Positions 51,225-62,716 of a stretch of DNA of 64,000 nucleotides are shown piece by piece. This DNA comes from Epiperipatus broadwayi (taxonomy: Eukaryota > Onychophora > Udeonychophora > Euonychophora > Peripatidae). The stretch is taken from the NCBI GenBank assembly GCA_028023455.1, contig JAQFVV010000157.1, positions 2,852,001 through 2,916,000 on the forward strand. Reading direction: 5' to 3'. The first letter of the stretch is position 1, and the number at the start of each line of letters is the position of its first letter. The notes under the pieces are model-generated. The model searched no databases. It was not told where the DNA came from and saw nothing but the letters and a program-made list of their open reading frames with translations. Both the position numbers and the translations under genes were made by a program.

Positions 51225-53853
51225 ATATAAATTTTTTTTAATAACTTTGCTTATTTAACATATATTTTTATAATAATGGCTATATGTAATAATGCAAATT
51301 CTTAGTTTCTTTTTCATCTACTTTCTCTTTTTTATATTATCTGATGCCATGTCTACCAAATTGTTACTTAAATTGCCATAACATTCTGTGAATGATTGCC
51401 ACTACTTCTTTGAAATTAATCAAAAATTTGAAAAAAAAAAAAAAACATAGATAAATTGATGGTTATTATTCAAAATCTTGTTTCAACTCCATCACATTTT
51501 CGTTAATTACTCTTCATTAATAACTTCATCTAGGACTGTATCATAAATCTTAGATTCTTGAAGTAATTTCATTGCTTTGAAATTTTAAAAATCTCCTTAA
51601 TGACCAAATTGTATTTGACTTTAAAGTCTCTTAATTGCATTGGGTTCAACAAAGAAAAATTCTCCACTATATTATCTGATTTGAATTTTCATAGATGATT
51701 TCAGAGTAAAAAAGTAGAATTACTGTTGTTAATGGAAATAATTTAATATACTAATTAAAAACTCAGAGAAGCATTAGGAAAAACCACTAACAGTACCTGC
51801 AAAATTATTCCAAGAAGCATTAACAAATAATTGCAAAATGAACAATATGTGGATTATTCTAACAAAAAATCTCATACTAATCCTTATTTTATTTTTATTC
51901 AAAAACAGAAAAATCTTTTTCAGTATTAATCACCAATAAAAAAAAAACCTCTTGAATGTTCAGTAGAGAAAGTATTTCACATACGCTTTTCAATACAGCC
52001 TTTCAATGAGAGGATGAGAATGTTTTTGGTAAATGAATAGTTCAAAATATAATTAATAATTTCTCAAAATATGCAAATAATAGATTGTATATTAAATTTT
52101 TAATGCCTGTCAGTTATCACACTTGATGCTATTTTTATCATATTGATAAAATTAACTCGTTCTGACTGTACATAACGAGTCTAAAAATATGTCTTACCTC
52201 TTTTCAAAAATTAGCATTGATCGAACAAAAGCAAATAACAAAATGAATTTAAAAGCAGTAATAAAAAAATTTATAGATAAAAAAAAAAGTGGTAGAAAAG
52301 TGTAAACAAGAATTTTAATATTGATATTTTATCTTTTAATCTTTTTGAATAGATATTTCAATTTCATTTAATAAATAAATTAAGGTTCTTAAAAAGCTCT
52401 TTCGATGATAAGTACTCATAGTCATTCCAATAACTAAAGTTTTAGATTCTCCTACCAAAAGTTCTGGTCCCCCTTGATTTAAATAAAAAAAAAAATTTTT
52501 AATTACTTACAGAATATTGAAAATTTTACCTGCAGAGGTCCCTACTATCGCATTTTTATACGCATGTGCTTGAGGCTACAGCCTTAATGAATATTACTTA
52601 CGTAATCAATGTGCATTTAAATAAATTTATAATTAAAAATTATATTAATAATCTAAAGATAAAATTAATATTTAGGCATTTATTTTAATAGTTTTGGAAT
52701 GTTAATTTATAATAAGGAATGTGTTTGGCAAATGATAATAATCAATTTATCAATATGTTTTTGCTGAATGCGATGTCTAAATAATGTTGACATGAAGACT
52801 TCAATGAAAAGATGATATCATTCAGTAGAAGTATTAACTGAAACTTTTAATTCTCTACAGTCGATACATCCCATTTCTTTTAAAATAGTGAATGACTTCT
52901 TTTTTATCAATGTTTACTAAAAAAGTCAGTTTTATTATTTTTATTTGTTTTTCTCTTAAAATTATCTCAACGTAATAAAATAGAAATAGTTGTTGTTTTT
53001 TTTAATATAGTAAAAACTTTCAAAATTTCAACAATTTGGCGATAAATATCAGTTTTTTAATATAATTCTAATATCATATTAAATAAAACATCAAAAAAGT
53101 AGTAATGTTTAATTATTTTATTAAAAACAGTGACATATTTACAAGCATAACATAAACAATATGAGAATTCAAAGAAATATTGCTTCAAAAATTGAGACAT
53201 TTTATATATATATTTATATTTTATAAACATGAGGTTTAATTGGAATTTGATTAACAATTTTTTTTTTCATTCTTTTTCTTATTAAAAAAAAAAAAAAAAA
53301 GTTAAAGCAATCAAACAAAAAAAAAATTAATATTTCTACACACAATTGACTTATTATTTTAAACTTGGAATGATTTTATTTTGTTTTTAAAAAAGATTGA
53401 TTGGTCAAAATAATACTTGAAAAAAAAAAAAATTAGAAAAGAAAGGAAAATCTCGTTTTTTAAGAAAATGCATTTTTATTAATGCATAGAAGTCATTTAA
53501 TGCTTTAAGACAACTGTGTATTTTTCCAGATAATATAGACTCCATACAGAAAATAAATAAAGCCTTTCCCCCCACGTTAAATAAAATAAATTAAAAAAAA
53601 AAAACTTTTTTGAAAAATCTAGTGGAAATCCATGTTATATCAACACTGCACTCAATCTTCCATTTTTTGATTTATACATGTTAAGCTGGTGATAACGATT
53701 TATAAAATAGAATCAAAAAATTGTCACAGAACTTAAAAACAAACATTTCATTTTACTTCTTTCATTCCTTCAAAAAAGTTAACGGTGGTACATTCTATGG
53801 ACATGTTTGGTCATGATATTTATAAAATGAGACTTAAATGTCAGATTCTTGAT
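51225..53853. other. AT-rich interval, including the probable 3' untranslated region of phospholipase C-gamma
   Basis: A single-arm relative of the family D foldback (GAGGTCCCTACTATCGCA and TTACTTACGTAATCAATGTG) lies at 52530-52625. The right end, up to the stop at 53854, should hold the 3' untranslated region on the minus strand; a minus-strand AATAAA lies near 53474-53479. No other gene was recognised. Confidence 0.45.
52530..52625 (+). repeat. Single-arm relative of the family D foldback
   Basis: GAGGTCCCTACTATCGCATT, then ATACGCATGTGCTTGAGG and AATATTACTTACGTAATCAA correspond to the right arm of the 48.8-49.07 kb element. Similarity extends beyond the arm into TTACGTAATCAATGTGC, so that sequence is part of the repeat. 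Confidence 0.75.
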
Positions 53854-53905
53854 TTATTTTTGAACCAACTTCTTGAGTTGAATCTGCCTTAATGCTCTGT
53901 CTCGA
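53854..53905 (-). CDS. PLCG1: Probable terminal exon of phospholipase C-gamma with stop codon
   Basis: A minus-strand acceptor (TATATTTTCAG, AG at 53906-53907) is followed by a short open stretch. Joined in phase to the two-base overhang of the preceding exon it gives an Asn codon, then RDRALRQIQLKKLVQK and TAA at 53854-53856. The basic, heptad-like sequence continues the coiled-coil character of the exon at 58.8 kb, which supports the direct join over a 4.86-kb intron. A second frame from the same acceptor (opening SRQSIKADSTQEV, closing ESDI and TAA a little further on, near 53835) is also open. It would be used only if an unseen exon shifted the phase. The 3' untranslated region should run to lower coordinates; a minus-strand AATAAA lies near 53474-53479. 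Confidence 0.6.
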
Positions 53906-54530
53906 CTGAAAATATAAAACAAAATTAACATAAAATAATTTAAAAATTATATATTTTTATATCTTTTATTCATTTATATTATACTATATATAAGATAAAT
54001 GTTAAAATATAAACAGAAATATTAAAATAATTAAAAATATTCTAATTTTTCCTCATATATGATAAAACAATTAGAACTTAGAAAGCAGTAATAAAATTCT
54101 GATTTATTCAAATCACTTTCAATTATTTCAGCATTCACAAAAAACTAAACATTTAATAATATTTCAAATTTAACGTGAAAGAGGATTTCTATTTTGAATT
54201 AATAAATTTTCAAATCCTTTTCTTTAAATACATCAAATAAGTATTGTTGGAAAGATATCAAAAATTATTTTGATTTAAAAAAAAAATTTTTTTTTTAAGA
54301 GGATTTTTCAATAATTTAGAACCCATAAATCCAATTTTATTTTGACTGGAAATTTATCTCTAATCAACCAGATTATGACCGCCAATCAGATAATGAGAGT
54401 TATTTTCAGTGTGAAAAAAGAAAGGCTTCATTTGCAATTCAATTTTTTTTTGCAATTAAATGCTTTACCTTGCCAAATGTCATTTTATCTTAAACTTTAT
54501 TTAAACTCTTCAAATACAAATAACTATTAG

Positions 54531-54885
54531 TAATAACACACAAATAGACGATACAGATTAGTAGATTATATGTTTTGAGTGGTATTGTTCTCTGTTCTTC
54601 TTCGGGTATTACTGGCCTGATCAGTACATCCTTAGTTTCTTGAATGTTGAATTTTAAGGCAGTTTTCTAACCAACTGAGCTATTCTGTCAAAGGTTTAAT
54701 TGATTAGAATGTTACCTTAAAATTTAGTATTCACGAATCTAAAGGCATAAGTTTGACCCTATGCTAATATTGTCACTGGTCAGGCCAGCAACACCTGAAG
54801 AAGAGTGGAGAATAACACCACTTGAAATATTCTGTAATCTACTAATCTGGTGTTGTCTATTTGTGTGTTATTACTAACAGTTGTT
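54531..54885. mobile_element. Inverted pair of tRNA-derived SINEs (family C)
   Basis: The minus-strand copy (about 54690 down to 54535) has a clear box A, TAGCTCAGTTGGTTAGA, then CTGATCAGGCCAGTAATACC. The plus-strand copy (about 54695-54885) has a diverged box A (TTTAATTGATTAGAATG), a box B-like AGTTTGACCCT, CACTGGTCAGGCCAGCAACA, and a hairpin AGAGTGG/CCACTT inside CTGAAGA...GAAAT. Both end in the same GATTAGTAGATTA / TGTGTGTTATTAC segments, so the heads abut in a palindrome. It lies in the long PLC-gamma intron. Confidence 0.75.
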
Positions 54886-57696
54886 TGAATTTGAAAAGTT
54901 TAAATAAAGTTTAAAATTTTCTAATGCCATTTTATCTTTTTTATAATTAGGCATACATTTTATTTTATTTATTTACTTCTAATCTACATTGTTTCTTTTT
55001 AATAAAACCCATTTTACTCTTTATATATGTAATAAAATGAGACTGTAATTAATTTTATAAAATGTACTATTCCAATATTAACTATATAAATAAATATTAT
55101 CCAATATCCTCAATAGCATTTTTATATCAATATAATAAATTTTATAAAGTTAAATCCAGTTTTATCTTATTATATATAAATTATATTTGATATTACTTAT
55201 GAAAAGCAATTTACACAAGAATAAAAGTTTGCATTGTATACAATCAAGAAAACAGATCATGGTAAAAAAAAAAAAATGATTTGCAGTAGCAATAGAAAAT
55301 CTATTTTTGCAGAAAATTTGCTTATACTAAAAAAATTATCAAAATTTGAAAATAAGATAATATATATAATAAATACAATAAAAAATGTTTAAATTGGAAC
55401 TTTTTATATTAATCTTTGAAGCCATATTTTACAGCGGCATAAATATATAAAAGTAGATAATAAATGAAAAATAAAGAGACTATCTAATGAAATTGTTAAT
55501 AATTTAAGATATTAAAAAAAAAGCTACTGACTGTAAAGTGCTTTTTAATTATCCTTAGATGATTACAGAATAGCATTTTCAATCGAAGATATTTAATCAA
55601 TCAGCGTAATAATTGGAAAATATGATCACAAGTAGTAATATATTAACACACATACATATATAATTTAGATTTAATAAAAAATTTCCTCAAAATCTGAAAG
55701 AATAATTTTCCAATGAAAGTCTAAAGAACATGAATAGTGTCAGTTTAGATACCCACCCCAATAATATCAATATCATCTTGATATGGATTCAGTCACAGCC
55801 TCCAAGGGGTTCTGATAATCCAATGGTAACATTGTCACTGAAATATCTACATACATATGTGTTATATAAAGAAAAAAATAGTATCATGCTATTGGATAGC
55901 AATACTAACAATACTGAGTGAGGATGAAGAATGATCTTAGCAATAACCAGGATATGATAGACATAGTTTCAGATTAAATATCCACAATGAGTTTGATATT
56001 ACAATATCAAGATGTTTTTTCTTTATTTATGCCAAGAATATTCATAATATAGGCTCAAAAGCATATTATGTTTTACTGATGAGATTAACAATACATAAAA
56101 TATTAAAAAAAGCAGAATAGTGAAAACATTTTAAGATGAACAAGTTATGCTTATTTTTATCCATATTTTTATAATTGTGAATAATGAAAAGAAAACACTT
56201 TTAAAATCAAGATATTAAAAGAAATAGCTTCAGGAAAAATGCAAAGCAAATAAATAAAAATTTGAAAAAAATAAAAAAAGTATAAACCAAACCATACAAC
56301 AACAACAACAACAAAAAAATAGTGAAAAATTGTAAAATACAATTTTTTAATTTAAAAAAACAAATAAAATAAAAAATATAAAGAATAAGATCAAAAAACT
56401 TCCTCTTAATACTCCTTGTCAGATCCTCAATTTAAGAATATATCTGAAATCATTATTGCAGTTCACAAAATACAAAATGAAATCCCTTGAAATATCAAGC
56501 AGTATAATCTTAACTAACACATTGTTATAAGAGTAATTACTTAACCAGCACAAATTGAGCTGCAGCCGAAGATGAATCAGTTTCTTCTAGATTTGGACAT
56601 CCCTTCTTTTAACATTCCAAATACATGGGTTTTTTGCCTTCTAATTTTGATGTTGGATTCATCAATCAAATAAAAAAAAACAAAAAAAATTAGAATTGCA
56701 AAAAATCAAACAAAAAAAAATAAAGTTTTAAAAAGCACTAACACACTTTATCATGCCTATATTCAAAATTAGCTCATTGAATTCCTATCCAAGGAAACAG
56801 ACTACAAGCCAAAGACACATCACATTATTCTAACATTGGGAAAAAAATTTCCATTTTAATATAATCTTCAAAGTAATTACTTTCTGCTATTTATATTAGA
56901 GAAGATTCATTTCCTTTCTCACTAACTTAATTATTTTCTTCACAAATTGACTCAAAAAAGGAACCATTGTACAATTACAGAGTTACATATATCACATCCC
57001 ACTTCCTAAAAACCATTCCAATTACTACATCCCTGTACCCTAATGTTACCAGGAATTAAATGCTGATGAGAACCTCACCGCTTTGCTTTGATTGATAAGT
57101 CAAACTAGTAACATAAGAATATTATTATAAAATACAATCATGCAGTTTATCAATAAAAGGATGCATATAATTTGATGAATTTTTTAATGAAATATTAGTT
57201 ACTACTGTGGTTAAAACATGGATTTGTTTTTAAACCAAAAGCAAAACAAACATTGTATCTTATCCAGTGTATAACCCAATTATTTGAATATATTTTTGGA
57301 ATAAATATTTAAGTTAAAACATTCATTTTCTCATTTTTATCTTAGAATAAATTTTGAGGATTGTATTTAAGATATCCAATATTTTTTTTCAACTCTAGCA
57401 GTAACTTCCACAATATTCTTTATTATAATTCTACCATTAAAATGACTATAAAACTCCCAATATTTTTACACATACTTTTAAATCTTTTATGGAAAGGATT
57501 GGTTAAGTAAAAGCATTTGAAAAAGTAAATGCAGAGACAATTATTTTCCAAAAAAACAAATGCAAACAACACTTTTCTTCATTGAATATAACTCCATTCT
57601 ACATAATAAAATGTTTAGAAGCAAAGCATTATAAACATTTTGGCAGCTGTAGAAGTTTAACTTATATATACTTACAAACAGATAGAAAAATCATTA

Positions 57697-57720
57697 CCCC
57701 CCCCCCCCCAAAAAAAAAAA
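57697..57720. repeat. C13 run followed by A11
   Basis: Thirteen C then eleven A residues inside the PLC-gamma intron. Confidence 0.95.
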
Positions 57721-58764
57721 CAACTAAAATTCTTCCATGTTCAAACCAATGACATAGTTTGTAACAATTGCCCGAGGAAGTTTATTTTCATTATATTGTT
57801 GCTATATAATGGCATAAGAGGAAGTAATCTGAAAAATCTACGAGATTTGAAATAAAACTAATATTAAATGGATATAAGTAATACCTCCAATTTTATTTTT
57901 CTATTGTTATAATGATCATCATCATTGGAGTTTGCAGAAAAATTCATAAAGCAGACAACATCATGCCAGATATGTTGAAGGTGATGACTTTTAATTTTCA
58001 TAAATTAAAAAAAAAAATTAATCTTGTTTGCTTCTAGATTTACAATATGATGGGGATTGTGTTGTTTCGTCCAATTACAAAAAATGTTTTTAATGTTTTG
58101 AATGCAACCCATAAAAAAAATTTGATTTAGAAATCAATGTTCACAAACTCAAATGCTTTACCAATCAGTGATGAAAAAAAATCTTCAGCAATCTTTGTCT
58201 TGGATAGTTATCAACTTGAGATTGGGTATAAATATGTTGGTAGGTTTTAGATAGAAAAGCAAACTAGGATTTTATAAGCAAAGCAATCTCCAATGCACTA
58301 CAGCTACATTCAAGTTGAAAAAGCGATTGTTTTATGACAGTGAGATAACGGAATCAACTAAAATTAGTTGTATAAAAAGGTCTTATTTTATCAAGTTTAA
58401 AAAATATGATAGTGAGATATGGATCCTCTACAGAAACATAAGTTCTGAAGAAATTTCATTTAAAAATGCTCAGTGATATACTGAGTACATTTTTCAAATC
58501 ATTAGATATGATGATATTAAATTCACTATTGCAATGTTATATTTTTGTTGGATTGGGTATGTGAAGTAAATGAATAAAAAAGTTTTGCAAAAGTATTTTA
58601 TGATCAAAATGAGCATGGTTTTCATGTAAGAAAAATATCAAATAAAGACTGAAGGACTAGATGTGGAAGTATTTATGATTTATAGATTGGCCTTGCTCAT
58701 TTATGAATGGCCACACACACACATAAACATATGCATGAATTAGGTTATTTAAAATGCAACTCAC

Positions 58765-58943
58765 TTTTCTCGTCGAAGTTCACTTTTAGACAGAAGCTGA
58801 CTTTCAGTCTCACTTAATTGCACTCTCATTTCTTGTAAGGAACACATATCACCAAGTCGTTCTTTTTCTTCAATCTGTTGATTTAGTTCTCGTGACCTTT
58901 GGCGTAACTCCTGAATAGAAGCATATACATCTTCATCTTCATC
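58765..58943 (-). CDS. PLCG1: Phospholipase C-gamma, exon encoding a C-terminal coiled-coil segment
   Basis: Read on the minus strand this exon encodes about 59 residues opening DEDEDVYASIQELRQRS and continuing through QQIEEKERLGDM and RVQLSETESQLLSKSEL. It is highly charged, has heptad-like spacing of hydrophobic residues, and is probably a coiled coil. The acceptor (TTTTAG) sits at 58944-58949 and a strong donor GTGAGT at 58759-58764. The preceding C2 exon ends in phase 0 and this one opens in phase 0, 1.87 kb downstream on the same strand, with no stop across the join. It ends two bases into a codon. Local base composition and codon use are clearly coding compared with the surrounding AT-rich introns. 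I do not know a catalytic role for this tail; assignment to the PLC-gamma transcript is by position, strand and phase. Confidence 0.8.
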
Positions 58944-60811
58944 CTAAAATAAAATAATAAACAAGCAAAAAAAATTCACTTTAGTACAAAAAAATTTGAG
59001 AAATATAATTTTTATTACTTTTAAAACAATTATTGTCATAGTCCCAAAAATCATTTACAACTAGGAAATGACCACAACCTTACGTAATGCAGCAAGTAGG
59101 GACTATAGCAAAGACAAGTATGCATTAAATAAAAAAGAAGTTAGCATCTCTCTATCTAAAAAATGGGCTTCTAATATCATTTACATAATTTGGATAAAAA
59201 ACAATAAATTCAATTTTATGCAAATCAGAGATGATATTAAATTTTAGCTAAATTAATTCTTAAAAATTTGATTATGATACTGGAAGTATCGAAAGTGCTT
59301 AGTTAGAATAAAGAGATTTATACCAATGAAAGCTTTTTCTGTTTAAACATTTATCAAATTATTATAATCAAAGATGTCTACATTAAATTATAAATGAGAT
59401 TAAGTAGTGCTAATTAGTGTTAAATTTCTATAGATATTTAAAATATAATACAATTAACTTGAATGGCAGAACAAGTCTGGTACTTTGGTTTCTAGAATGT
59501 GTAGAGAGATTATCAGTATTTTATTCCTATATAGATTATTTAAAATATTAAATAGTTTTGAGAAATGTTATATATATATAATGTATCATATTATTGCTTA
59601 AGAAATTGAACAAAATATTGAAAAATACAATATTTTAACTAGAATGTAGTACCTTACAAAATGCTCAATAGCTTTTGAAAAAAATTCACATACACACACA
59701 TGGCATACATAAGACAAACAGACAGTTATAAAAGGCATAATACAAAATTCTATAATGATGGACCTTTAAGAAACCTTGATTGTATAAAATGCATTTCATT
59801 AAACAGTTTCTGCCAAGATGAAAGGTAAAAAAAAAAAAAATCCAGAAGTGATACATAATATAATTATTAAATTTCTTACAAAAATGCTTAAATATTCACT
59901 AGACTTCTCTAAAAATATATATATATAATTTTTCCCTAAGACAAACCCATGGCAACAATTGTCCAGCATTCAAAAAATATCTTTAAAAATGACCAATCAA
60001 ACAAATTTTCTTGTTAGTCAAAAAAAAAATCATAATAAATTCATTATTTAATCTTCCTGACTAAAAAAGTAAAGACAAGACTCAAAATACTAATAAAGCA
60101 AAATAAGATTTAATGTGCTTTTTCCAAAAAAACATTACCATATTAATAATAGAAACTTTGATTTTATAGAAGATTTACAAATGTTCAGCAATCATTCTGT
60201 ACTTTGCAGAAAATTTTCAAGTGATAGTCATTGCAAAAAAAGACAGAGAATGAAATATAATGTACAAAATTAAATTTTACAATCAATTATAGGAGCAATA
60301 ATTTATTATTAACAATCTATCAAAAAAAAAACACTAAACTTTGACAAGCAGCTATCATTCACAAGATTTTAATGTCTTTTTTAAAATACAAACTGAAATG
60401 TGACCTAATTTAAATTTTTTGATGAAATAAGTAGGCTTCCTAAAGAATATATATGTTAATGAAACCCTACTCAGACTAAAGTAAGATGTATTGCTTTACT
60501 GAATGTATGAGCTCTATTTAAATACCATTTCTTTAGATTAATGATACTTTTAGAAAACAGAAGACGAAAAAAATAAGTTAGATGATCTAAATTAGATTAA
60601 TAAATAGCTTCCAAAATATGCTGTAATGAATGGGTACCACATTAAATAATAATGTATAAAAGTTTTTTATCGTTATGAATACAATTTTTGAAAACAAATT
60701 GTAATTTATATTTGAATGAACCTTGCATATATCTATTAAAAATAAAAATATTTTTATATAAATTAATTAAATATATATATAAATATATGACAAAATTAAA
60801 TAAATATTTAC
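58944..60811 (-). other. Intron of phospholipase C-gamma
   Basis: The intron is bounded by donor GTAAAT (60806-60811) and acceptor TTTTAG (58944-58949). It is AT-rich with several (TA)n runs, and I see no exon or recognisable transposon in it. Confidence 0.75.
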
Positions 60812-61059
60812 CTTTGGGTTTGAGATTTCTATATATACAAGTAAGCATGCTAATTCTAACTCCTCGCTGTAACCATTTTTTAGAGGAACTGAACGATATC
60901 CTGATCGAATGCATTTAACGGGAAAAGTGGCTTGACCTAAAAAATTTGGGTCACCAAACATATCTTCATCTTGCACAAAAAATCGAATAAGGGCCAGATC
61001 AGGATTTAATATATCAAATTCACAGGACTCATTCCAAACTGGATTGAAACCATTGTCAA
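60812..61059 (-). CDS. PLCG1: Phospholipase C-gamma, exon encoding most of the C2 domain
   Basis: This internal exon encodes about 83 residues of the C2 domain of a phosphoinositide-specific phospholipase C, the enzyme that cleaves PIP2 into IP3 and diacylglycerol at the plasma membrane. The peptide opens [11 protein letters not shown] and contains [17 protein letters not shown] and [18 protein letters not shown]. The [13 protein letters not shown] and YRSVPLKN motifs are typical of the gamma class rather than beta or delta. The acceptor AG is at 61060-61061, and the first codon (GTT) is split with its G in the missing upstream exon. The exon ends on a complete AAG codon, followed by donor GTAAAT at 60806-60811. 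No upstream exon (X/Y catalytic, SH2, SH3, PH) is visible up to 64000, so the gene continues off the right edge. The family call is secure; gamma-1 versus a single invertebrate gamma gene is not distinguishable, so the symbol is by class. Confidence 0.93.
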
Positions 61060-61734
61060 CTGCAATTAGAGGAAATATGATTAAAAACAAATGAATATGC
61101 TACACATATTAAAAAATGGATTATTAATTCTAAAAATAATAGAAAATGTATAACGTAAAGTATGTAATGAAATATTAAAACTAAAATTATGTATATCACT
61201 ATCTATTGAAAGCTGTTTCTATTTACCTTCATTTACACACAAAAAAAGCTGTAATCTATTATGATTTGCTTAATGTTGATAAATACAGTACTTTCAATTC
61301 AAAATACAGTTCACTCACTATTAACACATATATGTATATAGAATATGGATGAAATATTTAAAGATTCTTCAAAAATTTAATAGTAAACAATTTTAAATTT
61401 TAGTTAAAATGTATATATATATAATCACATTTTTGATATTTATAGTTGCTCCATTTAAATAACATTAGATATCTATTATTAGCATCTTTGATAATTATAA
61501 CAAAAAGCTATATTATTTGATCCTTATACTAATACTATGTTTTGATAACTGCGGTATATTCTCTTGAGAAAAACGTTTTAAAATATTTAATTCATTTTCA
61601 AAAGTCAATCTTTGTATCATAACTTTTTAAAAAATAATCTAATATTTGCTGTATGAGAGAGTGCTTATTAATAAAACCAATGCATGATTCTTAACTTACA
61701 CAATGCTATTCAGTAGCAAATTAGTTTTCTCTCA
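61060..61734 (-). other. Part of an upstream phospholipase C-gamma intron
   Basis: This is AT-rich sequence immediately upstream of the C2 exon on the minus strand. It begins with a good polypyrimidine tract and AG at 61060-61061. No exon is visible. Confidence 0.5.
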
Positions 61735-62110
61735 TCATAGTTATGACACCTAGTGGTAACTTGAATAATTAATAGATGCCAGATGATAGTGCTTAACAAA
61801 TCCCTATTCAATGTTGTTCTATCCAATACTTATATAACTAAGTTAGTTTAGATTAAACACATTAATATGTTTTTCAATTTAATGGATAACTTGATAATGA
61901 AACAAAGAAATAAAATATGGCTGCTACAGAAAACTACATTTGATTCAAATGGTCCAGGTTGCATTGCTACCAGATCCAAAACTTTTCAATGATGAAAGCT
62001 AAAAGCTAGAAACTAATCTGGAAATATTGGCTGGGACTGCATAGGATAGGGATTTACTAACCACTACCACCTGGAATCTATTGATAACTCAAGCTTATGT
62101 TAGATGGCAT
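61735..62110 (+). mobile_element. Foldback-type element with hammerhead-like hairpin (family B)
   Basis: A left arm in complement (TGACACCTAGTGGTAAC, AACAAATCCCTATTCAATG, CAATACTTATATAACTAAG) and a right arm (GAAACTAATCTGGAAATATT, GGATAGGGATTTACTAACC) are diverged inverted copies around a centre near 61880-61950. The layout parallels family A: GGTGGCTGCT-like, GCATT, CAGATCCAAA, then ATGATGA-hairpin-GAAAC and CTGG-AATATTGG. Sequence identity to family A is low, so it is an older or sister family. Its hairpin is AGCT/AGCT instead of GGC/GCC (61987-62015). Confidence 0.7.
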
Positions 62111-62702
62111 TATCATGGTGAGAGAAATAGAATTTGCATCTGAAGAGCTTAGTAATACTAATTATCTAATTTTTTTATTTATATAATACAGCAAATTCAT
62201 TTTACCAAGATGTTTATTAGATCATTCCCACATTTAAAAAAAAAGATCTTATGATAGTCCCAGTAATAAAGATATGGCTTACTGCAAATTTTACATATGT
62301 AAATTCTTTAAGATATTCTTTCAAGTTTATTGTCAAACGATCAATCACATACATTAGTTTAAAAAACTCCTTAAAGTTTTTCTGCTTACATTACATTTTA
62401 AATTCATATCTTTCCTAGATCATTTCAATTTCTTTTCTTTTAACTTTCCTTCTTACATTCCCTTAGTATTCTTTAACACATCCTTTAGAATTCTAAAATA
62501 TACATTAAGGATTTTCATCAATAATTCCTAGAACAAATGCAACTGAAAAAAACTGACTCCATGACAAATTAATAACTTAGACCAATAAACTTCATCATTT
62601 GGAGATAAACCTATATAGAACATGGAAGGTATTGTAATCAAAGTTTTGTGATATCAAAAGCAAAAAACTTCCTAACATTCTTTGTAAATGCAGAAAAGTT
62701 AC
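62111..62702. other. AT-rich interval with no gene
   Basis: No recognisable exon or transposon between the family B element and the 62.7-kb foldback. Confidence 0.5.
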
Positions 62703-62716
62703 TTATTGATTCCTTA

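Larger units (their letters stand above)
53908..58764 (-). other. Long putative intron of phospholipase C-gamma, containing repeats
   Basis: The stretch between the coiled-coil exon and the putative terminal exon is very AT-rich. It holds a tRNA-derived SINE pair (54.53-54.88 kb) and a C13-A11 run at 57697-57720. A minus-strand peptide at about 56530-56600 was considered as an additional exon and set aside for phase reasons. Confidence 0.5.

Noticed and set aside
56525-56640. Minus-strand peptide resembling an exon (LEETDSSSAAAQFVL with a GTTAAGT donor)
   Set aside because: No acceptor fits that keeps the frame after the preceding PLC-gamma exon; upstream there is a stop and a poor polypyrimidine tract. 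It remains a weak cassette-exon candidate.
60642-60918. ORFs on both strands overlapping the left part of the PLC-gamma C2 exon
   Set aside because: They are out of frame or antisense with the C2 reading frame and extend into the AT-rich intron. The C2 frame with splice sites explains the region.
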